From: Dimargaris cristalligena
Taxonomy: Eukaryota; Kickxellomycota; Dimargaritomycetes; Dimargaritales; Dimargaritaceae
Assembly: GCA_027576995.1 (NCBI GenBank)
Contig: JANBQC010000395.1
Location: 1-26,591 of the forward strand
DNA: 26,591 nt
Direction of reading: 5' to 3'
A model generated the notes under the pieces. It saw only the letters and a list, made by a program, of their open reading frames with translations, did not search any database and was not told the DNA's origin. Of this stretch, positions 1-10,090 are shown in pieces. Numbering within the stretch: the first letter of the stretch is position 1; each line of letters starts with the position of its first letter. The position numbers and the translations under genes are program-made.

Positions 1-490
1 GGAGTAATTAAACTCCCTTTAGGAACCTACAGTTTATTTTAATTTATTTTATTAATAACTTATTTTAAAGGAATGTACATTCCTTTTTTAGTTTAGGTAT
101 ATATTAGCCTATTTGGAGGGAATGTACATGCCTATTTAAATTTGGGTGAGCATTGGCCCACTTGGAGGGAATGCATAAGCCCATTCAAATTTGGGTGAGC
201 ATGGCCTCCACTTACCCATTGGATATTCCCATTTGAATTTGGGAATCTCCATCTCCCATTTCCTAATTTAAAATTACATTTTAATTTGGATTCCCATTGG
301 CCCACATTTGCCAATGTCAATTCCCCATTCGAATTTCAGGGCCCCATTCCCTTTTACTACATTCACCATACTAAAAAGGGAATCTCCATCCCCCATTTGC
401 CAGTTGGCTACTCCTATTCGAATTTAGAAGCCTCTGGCTCTTATTTTCCAATTGGCATTCCCTTTTTGCCAATTAGTGGCACTTTTTAGT
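1..490. repeat. AT-rich degenerate tandem repeat region with 49-bp duplication
   Basis: No gene is seen here. Two adjacent units of about 49 bp begin at 113 and 162 with TTGGAGGGAATG and both contain AAATTTGGGTGAGCA (about 137 and 186). Further degenerate units follow: GGGAATCTCCATC plus CCCATTT occurs at 241 and again at 378, and CCCATT(C/T)(A/G)AATTTGGG-type blocks recur at 180 and 227. Open frames across this stretch are products of the repeat and not convincing genes. The nature of the parent element is unknown. Confidence 0.6.
67..86. repeat. 20-bp perfect palindrome
   Basis: AAAGGAATGTACATTCCTTT is a perfect inverted repeat. A half-related copy (GGGAATGTACATGCC) follows at 118-132, at the start of the 49-bp tandem units. 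It could be a terminal or internal part of a mobile element, or a chance AT-rich palindrome. Confidence 0.6.
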
Positions 491-565
491 ACCCTTTCTT
501 TTTATTTAAAACAGCTGGCTAAAGAGCTGGTTAAAACAAACAGGGCAAAGTTTAAAAGGACAGGT

Positions 566-1010
566 CTTATAATTGTATTATGGGGTTAGTATAATTATAA
601 GTGTAAATATAACCCCACCAACTATGCTGGTACTCAATTGAGTATCAGCACTGCCCCTGCCCTTTCTGGGTGTGCCCCCTCCCCATCGCAATATAGGCTA
701 AATCTCCTTAGCTTATATTGGTAGTGATGGATGGGTAGATAATATAGGGGGGGAAGGTTATGTCTATCCCCCAAAGGTCACGTGACCTGAACATAATGAC
801 CCACCTATATTGATTTTACCCTATATAGCCGGGTTGAACTTCACCCATATATATAACTGGGCCCCATTAGGACTGGTTAGATTCTTTAGCTTATTCTTAC
901 CCCCCTGGTTTTCCCTAATAAACCCCATATATGCTCACTCCCCTTGTGCTGACTAGTAAGTGTGCTTGCTGCATACCCTTGCCTATACCTGCATTTGAGC
1001 CTTTATTAGT
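566..1010 (+). mobile_element. Putative solo LTR or LTR fragment (copy A)
   Basis: No coding sequence is seen. The stretch has an inverted repeat CTTATAATT (566-574)/AATTATAAG (593-601), TGGGGTTA (581)/TAACCCCA (610), a 14-bp palindrome AGGTCACGTGACCT at 775-788 holding a CACGTG E-box, a TATA-like ATATATATAA at about 847, and CCTAATAAACCCC at about 912 resembling a poly(A) signal. This promoter-plus-polyadenylation layout is what LTRs of fungal retrotransposons contain. A diverged copy of the central part lies at 12765-12875, supporting a dispersed repeat. Exact ends and target-site duplications were not found, so the LTR identity is inference. Confidence 0.4.
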
Positions 1011-1143
1011 TAGTACTGTATCTGTACCTAATGCTAGTGACCTGCTTAGCCAAGCCTGAGCCCCATCCACCATTAGAAGCCTATCCTTAGGACTCTTGAT
1101 GGATTAAGAGTTGTTAAACTGGGTGACAGGCATCTTGTTCTAA

Positions 1144-1150
1144 TATAAAA
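1144..1150 (+). promoter_or_regulatory. TATA box of first secreted-protein paralogue
   Basis: TATAAAA lies about 195 nt upstream of the ATG at 1340. A TATA-like motif sits at a comparable distance before the second paralogue (4190). The leaders are homologous too: TCTACCCCAGAGTGTC near 1229 corresponds to TCTACTCCAGAGCGTC near 4281. Confidence 0.45.
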
Positions 1151-1339
1151 AGACCCCAAGTCCCCTCCTTCTTTTACTGATAGAAAGGTTACCTTGTTAC
1201 CTTATTTACCTTTAAGTATCTCATTCTATCTACCCCAGAGTGTCCTTGCCAACCATTGCTGTAGACTACTAGGTCCACCCATATGTTCCTTTTTCCCACT
1301 TACCCGACCTCTACTCCTTTCAATTTTAACCTGCCCACC

Positions 1340-3124
1340 ATGCAGTCGTTAATTGCTTCAGTCTCAGTCCTGGGCCTAACCATGGCCCTTTACATTGCAG
1401 GTTGCCCCCAACCTGGCCAGCTTGCCAGCGAGAAATGGGGTAATTCAGGTCCCGACAAAGGTGTCGGAGAAATGCCCTCTAATACAGTTACCAATGATGG
1501 CCCAGACCATGGAACGACTGAAATGACAACAGCGCCGGGATCCTATTGCATCGAGACCTCGATAAATAGACTGCGTAAAACTTCAGGTGGTGCCGATGCT
1601 GGCACTGATGCTAACGAAGTTAACTATGTGGATAGCGAGATTGATGGCAAAGAATATAATGAAAAAGGAAGAAAAGGATGAGGATTTTGTCTTTACTTTT
1701 TCCGCCATTCAACATGCTGCCACCGATAAAGTGACTACTGATGTAAGTTCAGCTTTGATATTTTGTTTATTATATCCTTCTCCCTCAAGCATCCCACCAT
1801 GTATTGCCTAGCCGTACTTATGTTATCAACGGACGCTATGCCAATGGCATACTATTCAACAATTATATGAAAAATCTTCCATAGCTATTCTTAACATACA
1901 ATCGTGTTTTCTAAGCCGTTGGCTGATATACTAACACCCACCTATAACATTTTACCACTAACCGCGCTATTAACAATAATACATCAATTCCTAGAACGGG
2001 GCCGCTAGTAGCCATGTGAATTATTATTTGCAGTCCAAAATTTTTCTCCAGTCATTGATTCTTTTGGAATATGATTCGACCGTAGTACAGCTAGCTTACG
2101 AAACTCACCCTACTGATATATACACAGTTATACCTACTAGTCTGAATTACAAGTATATTGAAGCCGATCTAGCCTATGTCAATTACGATGCCTTGGACCC
2201 CGAACAGCGGAAGGCGGCCTTCCCCTTTCTCACCGATATCCTTAATGAGAGCCTGCATCCTGATATTTACAATTGGCGCCGGAGGACCTTTCGTGAGGTA
2301 AGACTCAAGGACCCGCCATCCCGTTTTCAACCGAATACTACGATATTTGAACACCTGTTCACCAAGACCGGTTCTCCTATTCCCCATTCCTATAGCATTG
2401 GGCAAAACGTGTACGACAAGCTACTTACCCCCGTTCTGATTGTCTTTTAGGCCCGCGCGCGTCACTAGGAAAGCCTGCGAGCCCTATTAGAACAATTAAT
2501 CAAGGAAAAGGAACCCGCTAAATTCCAGACGACCAAGCTCTTCTGGGCCGTCATGGTGCTGGAATTCAGTGTTACCTGTCTGGTTCCGGTCGCCTTCGAA
2601 ATTATCCAGACCTTGCAAATCCTCCCGTTTCATTGCGCCAAACTACTTGGTTATGACAATGCCGTGGCCCAACTAGAGAAGGGGAGCAGTCCTAGTATAC
2701 ACTCGGATACGTCAAGGACCAGATGTCACTACGGTCTGGGGTTCCTAAACTCGTTTGTCATTCAAAAATCCGCGAATGGGGGAGAGTCGCCGACGGTAGC
2801 TATTCGCGTACCCAAGGAGTCCTTGCAATTGGCCAACGACACCAGCGTCCTTCTGTCTAAAGAAAAAACCGATGAACTAATATTTCAAGTAGACTAGGTG
2901 TTTTTGGCCAAAAATGCCGCCCACCCAATTGAAGAGGAAATAGAATATAACCAGGAGGACGGGTTGGAGATTTACTCGTCGGCTGTTTTGTCATAACCAA
3001 GCAGTTCCGGTCAAGTCATATTTCGGGGATATTCCTTTTCGGCAGTTATTCCTATATCAATAAACCGTTTATGTACTACCAGTTTTTTTTGTTTCCACCT
3101 AATAGCAGGGAACTGGCCATTTAA
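1340..3124 (+). pseudogene. Decayed multi-exon secreted protein gene (first paralogue)
   Basis: The ATG at 1340 has an ideal context (CCCACCATG) and opens a signal peptide (MQSLIASVSVLGLTMALYIA) nearly the same as that of the gene at 4410. The first frame stops at 1681, but the +1 frame stays open and coding-like up to a GTAAGT donor at 1743, as expected of a frameshift. Downstream coding-like pieces remain. 1904-2005 aligns with 5317-5420. An exon ends at 2297 before a phase-0 intron (2298-2450). The next frame is interrupted by TAG at 2466-2468 and 2895-2897 and by a frameshift near 2985, and reaches TAA at 3122. Most parts still read like protein, so the decay looks recent. A complex functional splice pattern is less likely, because the amber codons lie inside well-formed frames. 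Function unknown; secretion is inferred from the signal peptide alone. Confidence 0.6.
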
Positions 3125-3507
3125 CCGATGATTAAGCAAGTGGGGAGCGTGTAGTAACAATGGATTTCAGGGAAGAGTGATTATTGATTAATGAATTAAA
3201 TATCAACCAAAGGCACTTAATGCTTCAAAGCCACACTGTCGAACCAACTTGGAGCAATACGGCTTGCAATTAATTTTACATTTGTGGTCAGTGGAAGCTA
3301 CGGGGTGGGGGGGGTACAGTGGATACTCCAGTCAGACTAAGTGGCTGGCCATTAACAACAGCACCCTATAAAAAATCCCGCAACAGAAGGCTGTCGCTGA
3401 GAGATGCCAAATTCCCGACGGGAGGGAAAGAATAAGAGGCGTAAAAAAAGGGGGGAGAAGGAACCGTAAATTATTACGGTTGTATATTCATTGTATTGGC
3501 AGATTGA
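3125..3507. other. Intergenic or degenerate sequence
   Basis: No convincing gene is seen. The sequence directly after TAA 3122 still reads for a few codons before a double stop, suggesting the decayed gene upstream once extended further. A run of eight G lies at about 3306-3313. Confidence 0.4.
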
Positions 3508-4150
3508 AAAGCCGCCGGCATCGAACAAGACCAGGAATTCATAACGCATGGTCCATCTTTTGGGCTGGTAATGGGAGCTGTGTTGGTACCCCCCGAAAAC
3601 ACACGCACCAACGAGTCTGCCCAATTGAAGTGGATTCGGCATCCGCAGCTTGACATGGTCAACCAATTACCCTCAAGGGCATCGCTAAAGAAAGAGAAAG
3701 GGCCTAGGCTGACCGATGCTGGAGCCGAAAGCTCTTTCCGCCTGCACCCTACCATTTGGCGGACCTTGGTTGGGAGCCAAACCCGTCTTTTTGACCTCCA
3801 AGGGCCGCTGTATCAAAACCTCGTGAACGCAGTCTCGAACCACGGCTAGTTTGTTGCACCTTCGTCATACCACCAACGAATGGTAGTATAGTACATCTCG
3901 GCGACGAACAGGGCCGGTCTAGGCGCAAAATGTATACACCCCTCCCATTCCTCGTCGATATTCTTGGAAGGCATAGTTGACATGAAAATAGAACAGGGTG
4001 CCGCTTGAGCATCAAGGGAATGGTGCACGGTATTGATTCGCTGGTCTGGAGGTACAATAATAGTTAGCTTCATGTGGCTACTCCGCGGCCAACCTTAGTA
4101 TATAGCAAGTACACCCGTTTGCCGTCTGTGGGAACAATAAAAAAAATGGC
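3508..4150 (+). pseudogene. Coding-like remnant, interrupted frames
   Basis: An open frame from 3508 to the TAG at 3847-3849 has balanced codon use and a protein-like composition (e.g. LKWIRHPQLDMVNQLPSRAS). Just beyond, the +1 frame continues as coding-like sequence for roughly 250 nt with only two stops (near 3978 and 4063). I read this as the eroded 3' part of the secreted-protein paralogue upstream, or of another lost gene. No family is recognised. The opposite strand also has an open, protein-like frame (3846-4073 minus, ATG start), so the strand is not certain. Confidence 0.3.
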
Positions 4151-4188
4151 TATCAAATGCTCGGATATTCGCCCGGCATCTCGCCCAA

Positions 4189-4195
4189 ATATAAG
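4189..4195 (+). promoter_or_regulatory. TATA-like box of second secreted-protein paralogue
   Basis: ATATAAG lies about 215 nt upstream of the ATG at 4410, in the position equivalent to the TATA box of the first paralogue. The intervening leader is pyrimidine-rich and partly homologous between the two copies. Confidence 0.4.
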
Positions 4196-4409
4196 AGTGC
4201 TCCCCCTCCCAGCCCCCTCTTTCTGCCGCCGATATTTTTTTCAACCCACTGCCCTATTCCCCGCCTATTATCCTATTATGTCTACTCCAGAGCGTCTTTA
4301 CCAGCCTCCCTATTAGTAAGGTCACGAGGTCCTATTATCATTCCCTTTCTCTTCCTACCCAACGTCCAACACCCACCACTCTCTTCTTGAGGTTCTTTCC
4401 AAGTCCACT

Positions 4410-5571
4410 ATGAGGCCCTCGATTGTTTCAATCTCAGTTCTTGGCCTAACCATGGTCGTTTTTGTCGCGGGTCGCCCCCAGCCGGTCGGATTAGGCCCTC
4501 CTGCCACCACATTATCGTTGGAGCCTGGAAGGAGTGATGTCGGGGTTGCCGCCTCATTATCTAACTACTTTGATAATCTTGAATCTTACGACGCGCGGTC
4601 CAACAATGGCGATGACGATGATGATGATGATGATGATGATAAATTTTTCGATGCAAGTTCCGCCAACTTCAATTGGGAGGATTGGGGTTCCTCGGACCCT
4701 GAAGATGGTGTTGGAGGAGGCCTAGTTCGCGGAGCGGCTACTAATAATGCTGACACTGATCCCCGAACGGCCGAACCGGTACATGAGCCGAACGCTCCCC
4801 GTAGTGGAGTTATTCCAGATGAAGAGTTCAACGCTATCCAGGCTGACGACAACGACAACCATACCGATGATGGCGATGCGTTCCACTGGGAAAATCTGGC
4901 ACCTCTACATCGAACGGACTCCAATGAATCAAATGCCAGTGAATATGTTCATTATACACCTTCGACATATACTGATGATTTACCTGACGATGAATGTCCC
5001 GGCTATACAGATTGGCTGTACCTAGATGAATTAGGTGATAGTTTGCTGCCTAGTTATGCCATTTTACCAAACCCCGAAGTAACCAGCCCTAGATGCCCCA
5101 GTTTCACATCGCGGTTGGAAACAAATGACGCAACTAACAGTGTAAGTTCTCGCCTTGATATGTCCTTTGATCAATTGCATCTCAGACATGCCTTCTTCTT
5201 GGCAATGTTCAGCTGACCCTATTCCGAAAGTAGGCGCTGCGTCAATGATTTATGGTTTGTTGTTGTTGTTTTAGATTCCGTTTACTAATTTCCCCGACTG
5301 CCCATGACGCACAGGCGTGTTTACTAACCTAATTGTTGACGCATCAACCCACTCCTATAATACTCTACCATCAACGGTAACAATAATATGGTTTGCTGCT
5401 TATCGCAGGAATGTGGGAAGCGTGCCAAAATGCGTAACCTCATTAGAAATACAAGTTTCTACTGTCAAAGGAAAGCCCCTTCTGTCAAAGCCAAATTTAA
5501 AAAATGGGCCAGTCGAATCAAAGAACGCGTCATTTAATAATAATTGGTCAAATAGAGACAAGGAAAAGTGA
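4410..5571 (+). CDS. Putative secreted Asp-rich protein (second paralogue), 3' end uncertain
   Basis: Exon 1 runs from ATG 4410 to 5141 (244 codons, phase 0) and is followed by a clear GTAAGT donor at 5142. Residues 1-22 form a signal peptide (MRPSIVSISVLGLTMVVFVA), then GRPQP, closely matching the decayed copy at 1340. The mature part is acidic and low in hydrophobic residues, with a run of ten Asp (about residues 69-78) encoded by a GAT microsatellite. After the best acceptor (TTTTAG ending at 5274) the phase-0 frame ends within about ten codons, giving a protein of roughly 254 aa. A further open stretch, 5317-5571, aligns with 1904-2005 of the first copy and would belong to a longer ancestral gene. 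So this copy is either truncated or spliced in a way I cannot resolve. No enzymatic domain is recognised. A secreted or cell-surface role is inferred only from the signal peptide. Confidence 0.6.
4611..4640 (+). repeat. GAT trinucleotide microsatellite inside coding sequence
   Basis: Ten consecutive GAT/GAC codons encode a poly-Asp tract in the secreted paralogue. Being trinucleotide, length changes keep the frame. Confidence 0.9.
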
Positions 5572-6626
5572 AGCGATTCTTGCTGTTCAATAAGGTGAGG
5601 CATGGCTGAATGGTTCTAGTCGAATGCTGGGCATTATTGTGCAGGATAATATGTGTTTTACCAGCGGGGCTCATCCTGGCCTAGAGTTACTTCGATATTT
5701 GGTCTTAATATGCCACAACAGCTTTGGGACCCACTATAGTTTACCTCTTAACCCAGTTAGCTCGCAGAGAACGCCTTCCCTATACCCCCCCCCCCTTTTT
5801 GGCCCAAAATCACCAATTGCCGGTTGAATGTTCCGGCTGTCGGAGGTTACTTTCAGGTGCTATCATTATTACTAGAAGACCCCCCCCCTGCGACATTGTC
5901 CCCACTTATAAATACACCACCAGGCTATAGCCTGTTCACTTAGTTTATATGTTCTTAGTATATCCTGATAAACCCTTATACGCCTACCCTAGTCAGTAAC
6001 CGTGCCCTAGGCACTCATAGATGGATATGTCCCTGATCTGCTCTTCCCTATTAATAAGTGCCAGTCGAAAAAAACACTCGCCTTTTTAGATATTAAGCAA
6101 ATCTCGCATAGAGACCGGTGAGGTATTCGAGTGATTAAGCACCGTGAAAAGAGTATCATTAATTTTGAAGACTCAACAAGTTTGCAGTATCAGCATACTT
6201 TAAAAATTACACCCGTCAAATGGTTCTATAGAATAAAATTAGCAAAGTGAACCGCAAACATAATGAATTTTATTGAAAGCATCAATGCAATACTAGTACA
6301 TACTTATATGGTATGTAGTCATGAAAATTTTCGAATAGATGTTGTACAAATGAGGGGTTAGAAAGTAGCGCAAAAGTAAAAATAAAATAATTACAAAAAT
6401 AATGGTTTGAAAAGCACGTGAATCCTACCCAATAAAATGTGATGGGCAGTGCACTTATAAAATAATTTTAAAAAGAGGTTAGGCAAGGACGATTTGCTAG
6501 CTTAATGTTATCGAAACTTATAAACAGTAAGAAATAATGGGTATGTATATGGAGATAAAGAGATATATATATATATAATATGTGTGTGGGGTTGAAATAT
6601 AGGAGCAAGTTAAGAAATATCGATTT
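5572..6626. other. Intergenic region, low complexity, no gene recognised
   Basis: Contents seen: an 11-base C run at 5785-5795, another C run at 5880-5888, a 14-bp palindrome CAGGCTATAGCCTG at 5921-5934, AT-rich sequence from about 6170, and an AT microsatellite near 6563-6577. The part at 5885-5975 has a TATA (ACTTATAAATAC), then TTCTTA, then CCTGATAAACCC followed by ATACGC. That is the same order of motifs as 845-930 in the LTR-like repeat, so it may be a third, weaker relic of that element. Confidence 0.4.
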
Positions 6627-7649
6627 TCACCTGCGCTCCCGGGCACTAGGGATATGGACCATAATGGATCCAGCTTGCGGACTGTCCAGGGAGTATCGCA
6701 GCCGGTGCTCCCGCAACAAAAACAGTACGGTTTCCCGAACGACAGCAGCCGACCGGGGTCGATCCTCTTCCACCCGGGCCGGTTTAACCGACGGACTAAT
6801 TAGGGATGACCGCGGCCGCGCATTAGGGCCGTGGTGGTGGGATACCGAAGACATCCGACAAGGAGCAAATATATTCGAAGGGGCGGCGGCATCGAGCATG
6901 AATTCCGATGGTGTATCGATGAAAGTCACCTCGGATATGAGTGAGGACCGGGTGGACCGTAGGGGGAGATTATTAGACTGTCGGGACCGGGGGGATGGTT
7001 CGGGAGAAAGGTGGGGTAATATAACCGCCAGTCGCTCGATTCCCCGCCGTTGGCATAATCGGATGCGCTTTAGGAGCTTGTTACGAATGTCATCGGTTAG
7101 TAAGCCGCTCAAATCAATGGTCTCCTTATCGAAGTATTGGTTACGGGCCTTGTAAATGTGGTAGGAGGCCAACCGATTGAGTTCGTCGGACCGCTGCTGG
7201 TGGGACCGGATGTCACTGAGCAGGGCCAGCTCCCGGACGGTCAGGGAACTGGGGCGGCGGGTTAGGGATAAATCACCACCGGGGTGAACGGCCGTTACCG
7301 TCCGACTCTTTAAAGTAAAGGTCAGGGATGAGCGGATAGACTTGGTGGCGGCTTGGGAGAGCGATGGATTGGCGGCCCCCGATTGGCTCTCAAACGCCTC
7401 AGTGAGGGCATCTTGATCGTTACTGTCTTTGTCCAAAATGGCTGCCGAATGGGCGGTGGTATTGGTCGGGAAACCGCGCTGGGGAGGAGGGTCGGTGTGG
7501 GAGTGACCCTTCAAGAGGAGGTTTTCGAGTTGCTGGTACTTTTCGGCCATGCAGCGCTCTTCTTCCTCGGCCTCATGGCGGAGTCGCAGGCCTTGAAATT
7601 CGCAAGGCGGTGGAGCGAATAGAGACCAGCGTATGAGTTTTAACCACAT
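6627..7649 (-). CDS. Unrecognised 340-aa protein, possibly last exon of a larger gene
   Basis: The frame is open from ATG at 7649-7647 (context AAGAAGATG) to TGA at 6629-6627, 340 codons, and codon use is GC-richer than the surroundings, which favours real coding. The N-terminus is charged (RHEAEEEER, likely helical). The middle is Ser/Thr/Pro-rich. Residues around 150-215 form a helical segment (RELALLSDIRSHQQRSDELN, then FDKETIDLSGLLTDDIRNKL). The latter looks weakly like the C-linker that precedes cyclic-nucleotide-binding domains in ion channels, but no such domain follows, so I do not assign a family. The C-terminal third is basic and low in complexity. A polypyrimidine tract and CAG just upstream (about 7662) look like a splice acceptor. 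It may serve either a 5'UTR intron or an upstream coding exon. Confidence 0.6.
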   Translation of the reverse strand: MWLKLIRWSLFAPPPCEFQGLRLRHEAEEEERCMAEKYQQLENLLLKGHSHTDPPPQRGFPTNTTAHSAAILDKDSNDQDALTEAFESQSGAANPSLSQAATKSIRSSLTFTLKSRTVTAVHPGGDLSLTRRPSSLTVRELALLSDIRSHQQRSDELNRLASYHIYKARNQYFDKETIDLSGLLTDDIRNKLLKRIRLCQRRGIERLAVILPHLSPEPSPRSRQSNNLPLRSTRSSLISEVTFIDTPSEFMLDAAAPSNIFAPCRMSSVSHHHGPNARPRSSLISPSVKPARVEEDRPRSAAVVRETVLFLLREHRLRYSLDSPQAGSIMVHIPSARERR

Positions 7650-7867
7650 CTTCTTGGCGACTGAGGGCGGGGGGTATATGGAGTGGGCGGGTGGGAACAC
7701 TAGGTGATTGGAGGCAAGTGTGGAAGGGGAAGGAGAGGGGGAGTATGGGCAACGATGATTAAAGAGATCGACGCTAGGGGGGCCGGTTTAACTGGTCGAT
7801 CAAACCCATGGAAAAATAAGACACGGTGGGCTGATAGTACGGATAACATAGCGGGTGTGGTTCACTT

Positions 7868-8634
7868 ACGCGAGTACCAATGACTAAATCAAATATTCGG
7901 ATAGAGGACGCTTCGAAGAAAGCGGGTTCGCGGTAAAATAATATGGCTGGGCTGTGGTGGTTATATTGGGTTCTGAGATGGTGCTCTGTTGGCTGAGGCC
8001 AAAAACTATTATGATAATATCACGAAGAGTAGTAGTAGTAGTAGTATGGTTGAGGTAAGGAAAAGGGGAATACAACTAGGCTGGAAGTAAACAATAAGTT
8101 AGGTAGAAACGACGACAGGCCAATGAACTATCGATAGAAATAGAAATAGCTAAGCATATAATAGAAACGAGGCGATATAAATGATTGTATAAATTGGTAA
8201 AAATTAAAAGCAATGTATAATACTGAGTAAAGGAATGGCAGGTGGAGGGGGGGGCTAGGGGTATTTATAATGTAATCTGAGGAAAGGGCGAACAGATTCG
8301 CGCCCAAAAAGAAAGCGATGATTTTTAAGCAGACGATCCACGATGCCAGTGGCGAGTGCAAAGAAAATACAGCGGGGGCAGAGCAACCAGGGGGGGAGTA
8401 ACATAGACAGCCAAAACACCCCAAGTATGGTGAAACGTATACAGCCAGTGGTTCCAAGGCACCCCGAGTGTGGCCTGTGTAAGCCATTTCCACCCGCCCA
8501 GCTCCAGCTTTTTTTACCCCCTATTTGCGCTCGGGTCTTGCGTATGGCCGAAACGAGCGGTGAATAAAGGACTTCCACGGAGCCACCCGTCAATCCCAGT
8601 GGACGCACCAGCCGATGCTTTTTCTTTATAAAAA
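7868..8634 (-). other. Candidate upstream exon(s) and promoter of the 6627-7649 gene
   Basis: On the minus strand a GTAAGT donor starts at 7867. The only long frame ending there is about 41 codons (ends SIRIFDLVIGTR), preceded by a CCTCAG acceptor near 7999. Further upstream, frames at 8283-8608 and 8128-8487 encode hydrophobic, membrane-like stretches. One begins with a well-placed ATG (GGAAATGGCT, about 8487). A TATA-like TTTATAAAG lies near 8625-8633. This fits a transcript starting near 8600, but the exon phases do not join cleanly to the downstream frame, so no gene model is offered. Confidence 0.3.
8027..8046. repeat. AGT microsatellite
   Basis: About six tandem AGT units. It lies immediately upstream (minus sense) of the candidate exon ending at 7868. 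Confidence 0.85.
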
Positions 8635-10090
8635 AATCAATATATCATATATATCCCCCCAGTTAGTTGGTCGGCCGTCGAAGATCGCCCTCCTCTAAAT
8701 TACTATAATAGGTTCCAGGAGCAAACACGTACGAATCCCCCGCTCTTGGTCCTCTTACGGCTTCGCGGAGACCCGCTTTTGGAGTGAATGGAAGGAAGAA
8801 GGAGGTGGCGATGGAGGGCGCGAAGATTCCAATAGATAAAACGGCTCTTGATAGGAGGCCGCGAGTATGTCGAACACCCTCCCCCCTTTTTTATTTTTAC
8901 ACCCTCCCAGCTAATTATTCGTAAAGGGTATTCAATCCGACCATAAAGCGCAAAAAAGGGGGTACAACAAAAGAATGCGGAGCTCCAATGTGCGTGCGTG
9001 TGTGTGTCATGGCCTCGCCAAGCCAAAGCTTCCATGCAGTTTGGCTTCGTACAGTGCGTCAATAAAACGGCGCTGGTAAAGCCAATCTGGGCTGTTTCTA
9101 TAGTGACCCACTACTGCACACTCCCCATTTTCTCTGTCTTAAACAGCATTATTATTTTCTTCTGCTATTCAGTCCCCCGTTTCTTCCAGCCGCTCTATCG
9201 ACATGACATCTGGCTATTCTACCCCTGGTTGCCACACCGGTTTCGCACTGCGTTAAGCTGCCGATGGCTCACATCATTCAATGGCCGCCATACTTTGCAT
9301 GTGTATGTCCGCAGGAGGAATTAGAACTGGTAACCATTGCATAAACGTTGCTGACCAATATCGCCTTGTAGCAAGCACTTTACTAATCGGATCGAAGGTC
9401 GATAGTAAATCCACCCTGTTATACCATGAAACACAACCAACCCGAGCCGGCTACCACGTCCAATTGCAGGTATGGAGCCCCAAACATCGTAGAGGGTTTC
9501 CATAAACTAAAATAAAAGGCGCGCCCATTTATGCATGAATCCGCACAACTTTCGGTAAATCGATTTTCCACGGCAAGCAGACTAGCGCGCCCAGCCACAA
9601 TTGCCAGCAGTCGGGTCGGATTGGGTCGAGCATGGTCCCGCTTCAGCCAGTTTACTGCTGACGTGCCCCAATTCCCAATTGGGAGGAGCCATAACTGGCT
9701 GAAGGATACCATTTATGCTTTGGCATGTGCCTTGCTAAACAAGACAGCGAAAGTCCAGAGACCCACCGGGGATAGACCTTATAATCACCGCTGCTGGGGT
9801 GCGATCCCTCAATTTTAAAAGGTAAAAATTCGCAAGATGCTCCGGTTTGGATTGGCCCTAGAGCGAGTCTGCCGATTAAAAGACTTTCAACAAAGATGGA
9901 GTCCCTGGCGTCGACACCGCTGCTCTTCTGAAGCAGTGTGGACACCTGCCAGTCTCTTTATCCGCGTACTAGGTGTCAGAAAATCGGCCAACTTACTGCG
10001 CATGTCTGTACAACCCCCCCCCCCGTTTAGCAGCTCGTGTCTGGGATAAGCAATTTTATGTAGACATACTTGCTATATAAGTTCATATCA

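Noticed and set aside
5590..5680. tRNA-Ser/Leu-like D-arm (GGCTGAATGG) on the plus strand
   Set aside because: No B-box at proper spacing and no acceptor stem.
6580..7155. Plus-strand 191-codon ORF
   Set aside because: Antisense to the 340-aa minus frame, which has better composition and an ATG in good context.
6800..7200. Cyclic-nucleotide-gated channel assignment for the 340-aa protein
   Set aside because: Only a short C-linker-like stretch; the cyclic-nucleotide-binding domain itself is missing.
9419..10049. Overlapping ORFs on both strands
   Set aside because: Several frames are open, none has recognisable domains or splice context; probably chance.
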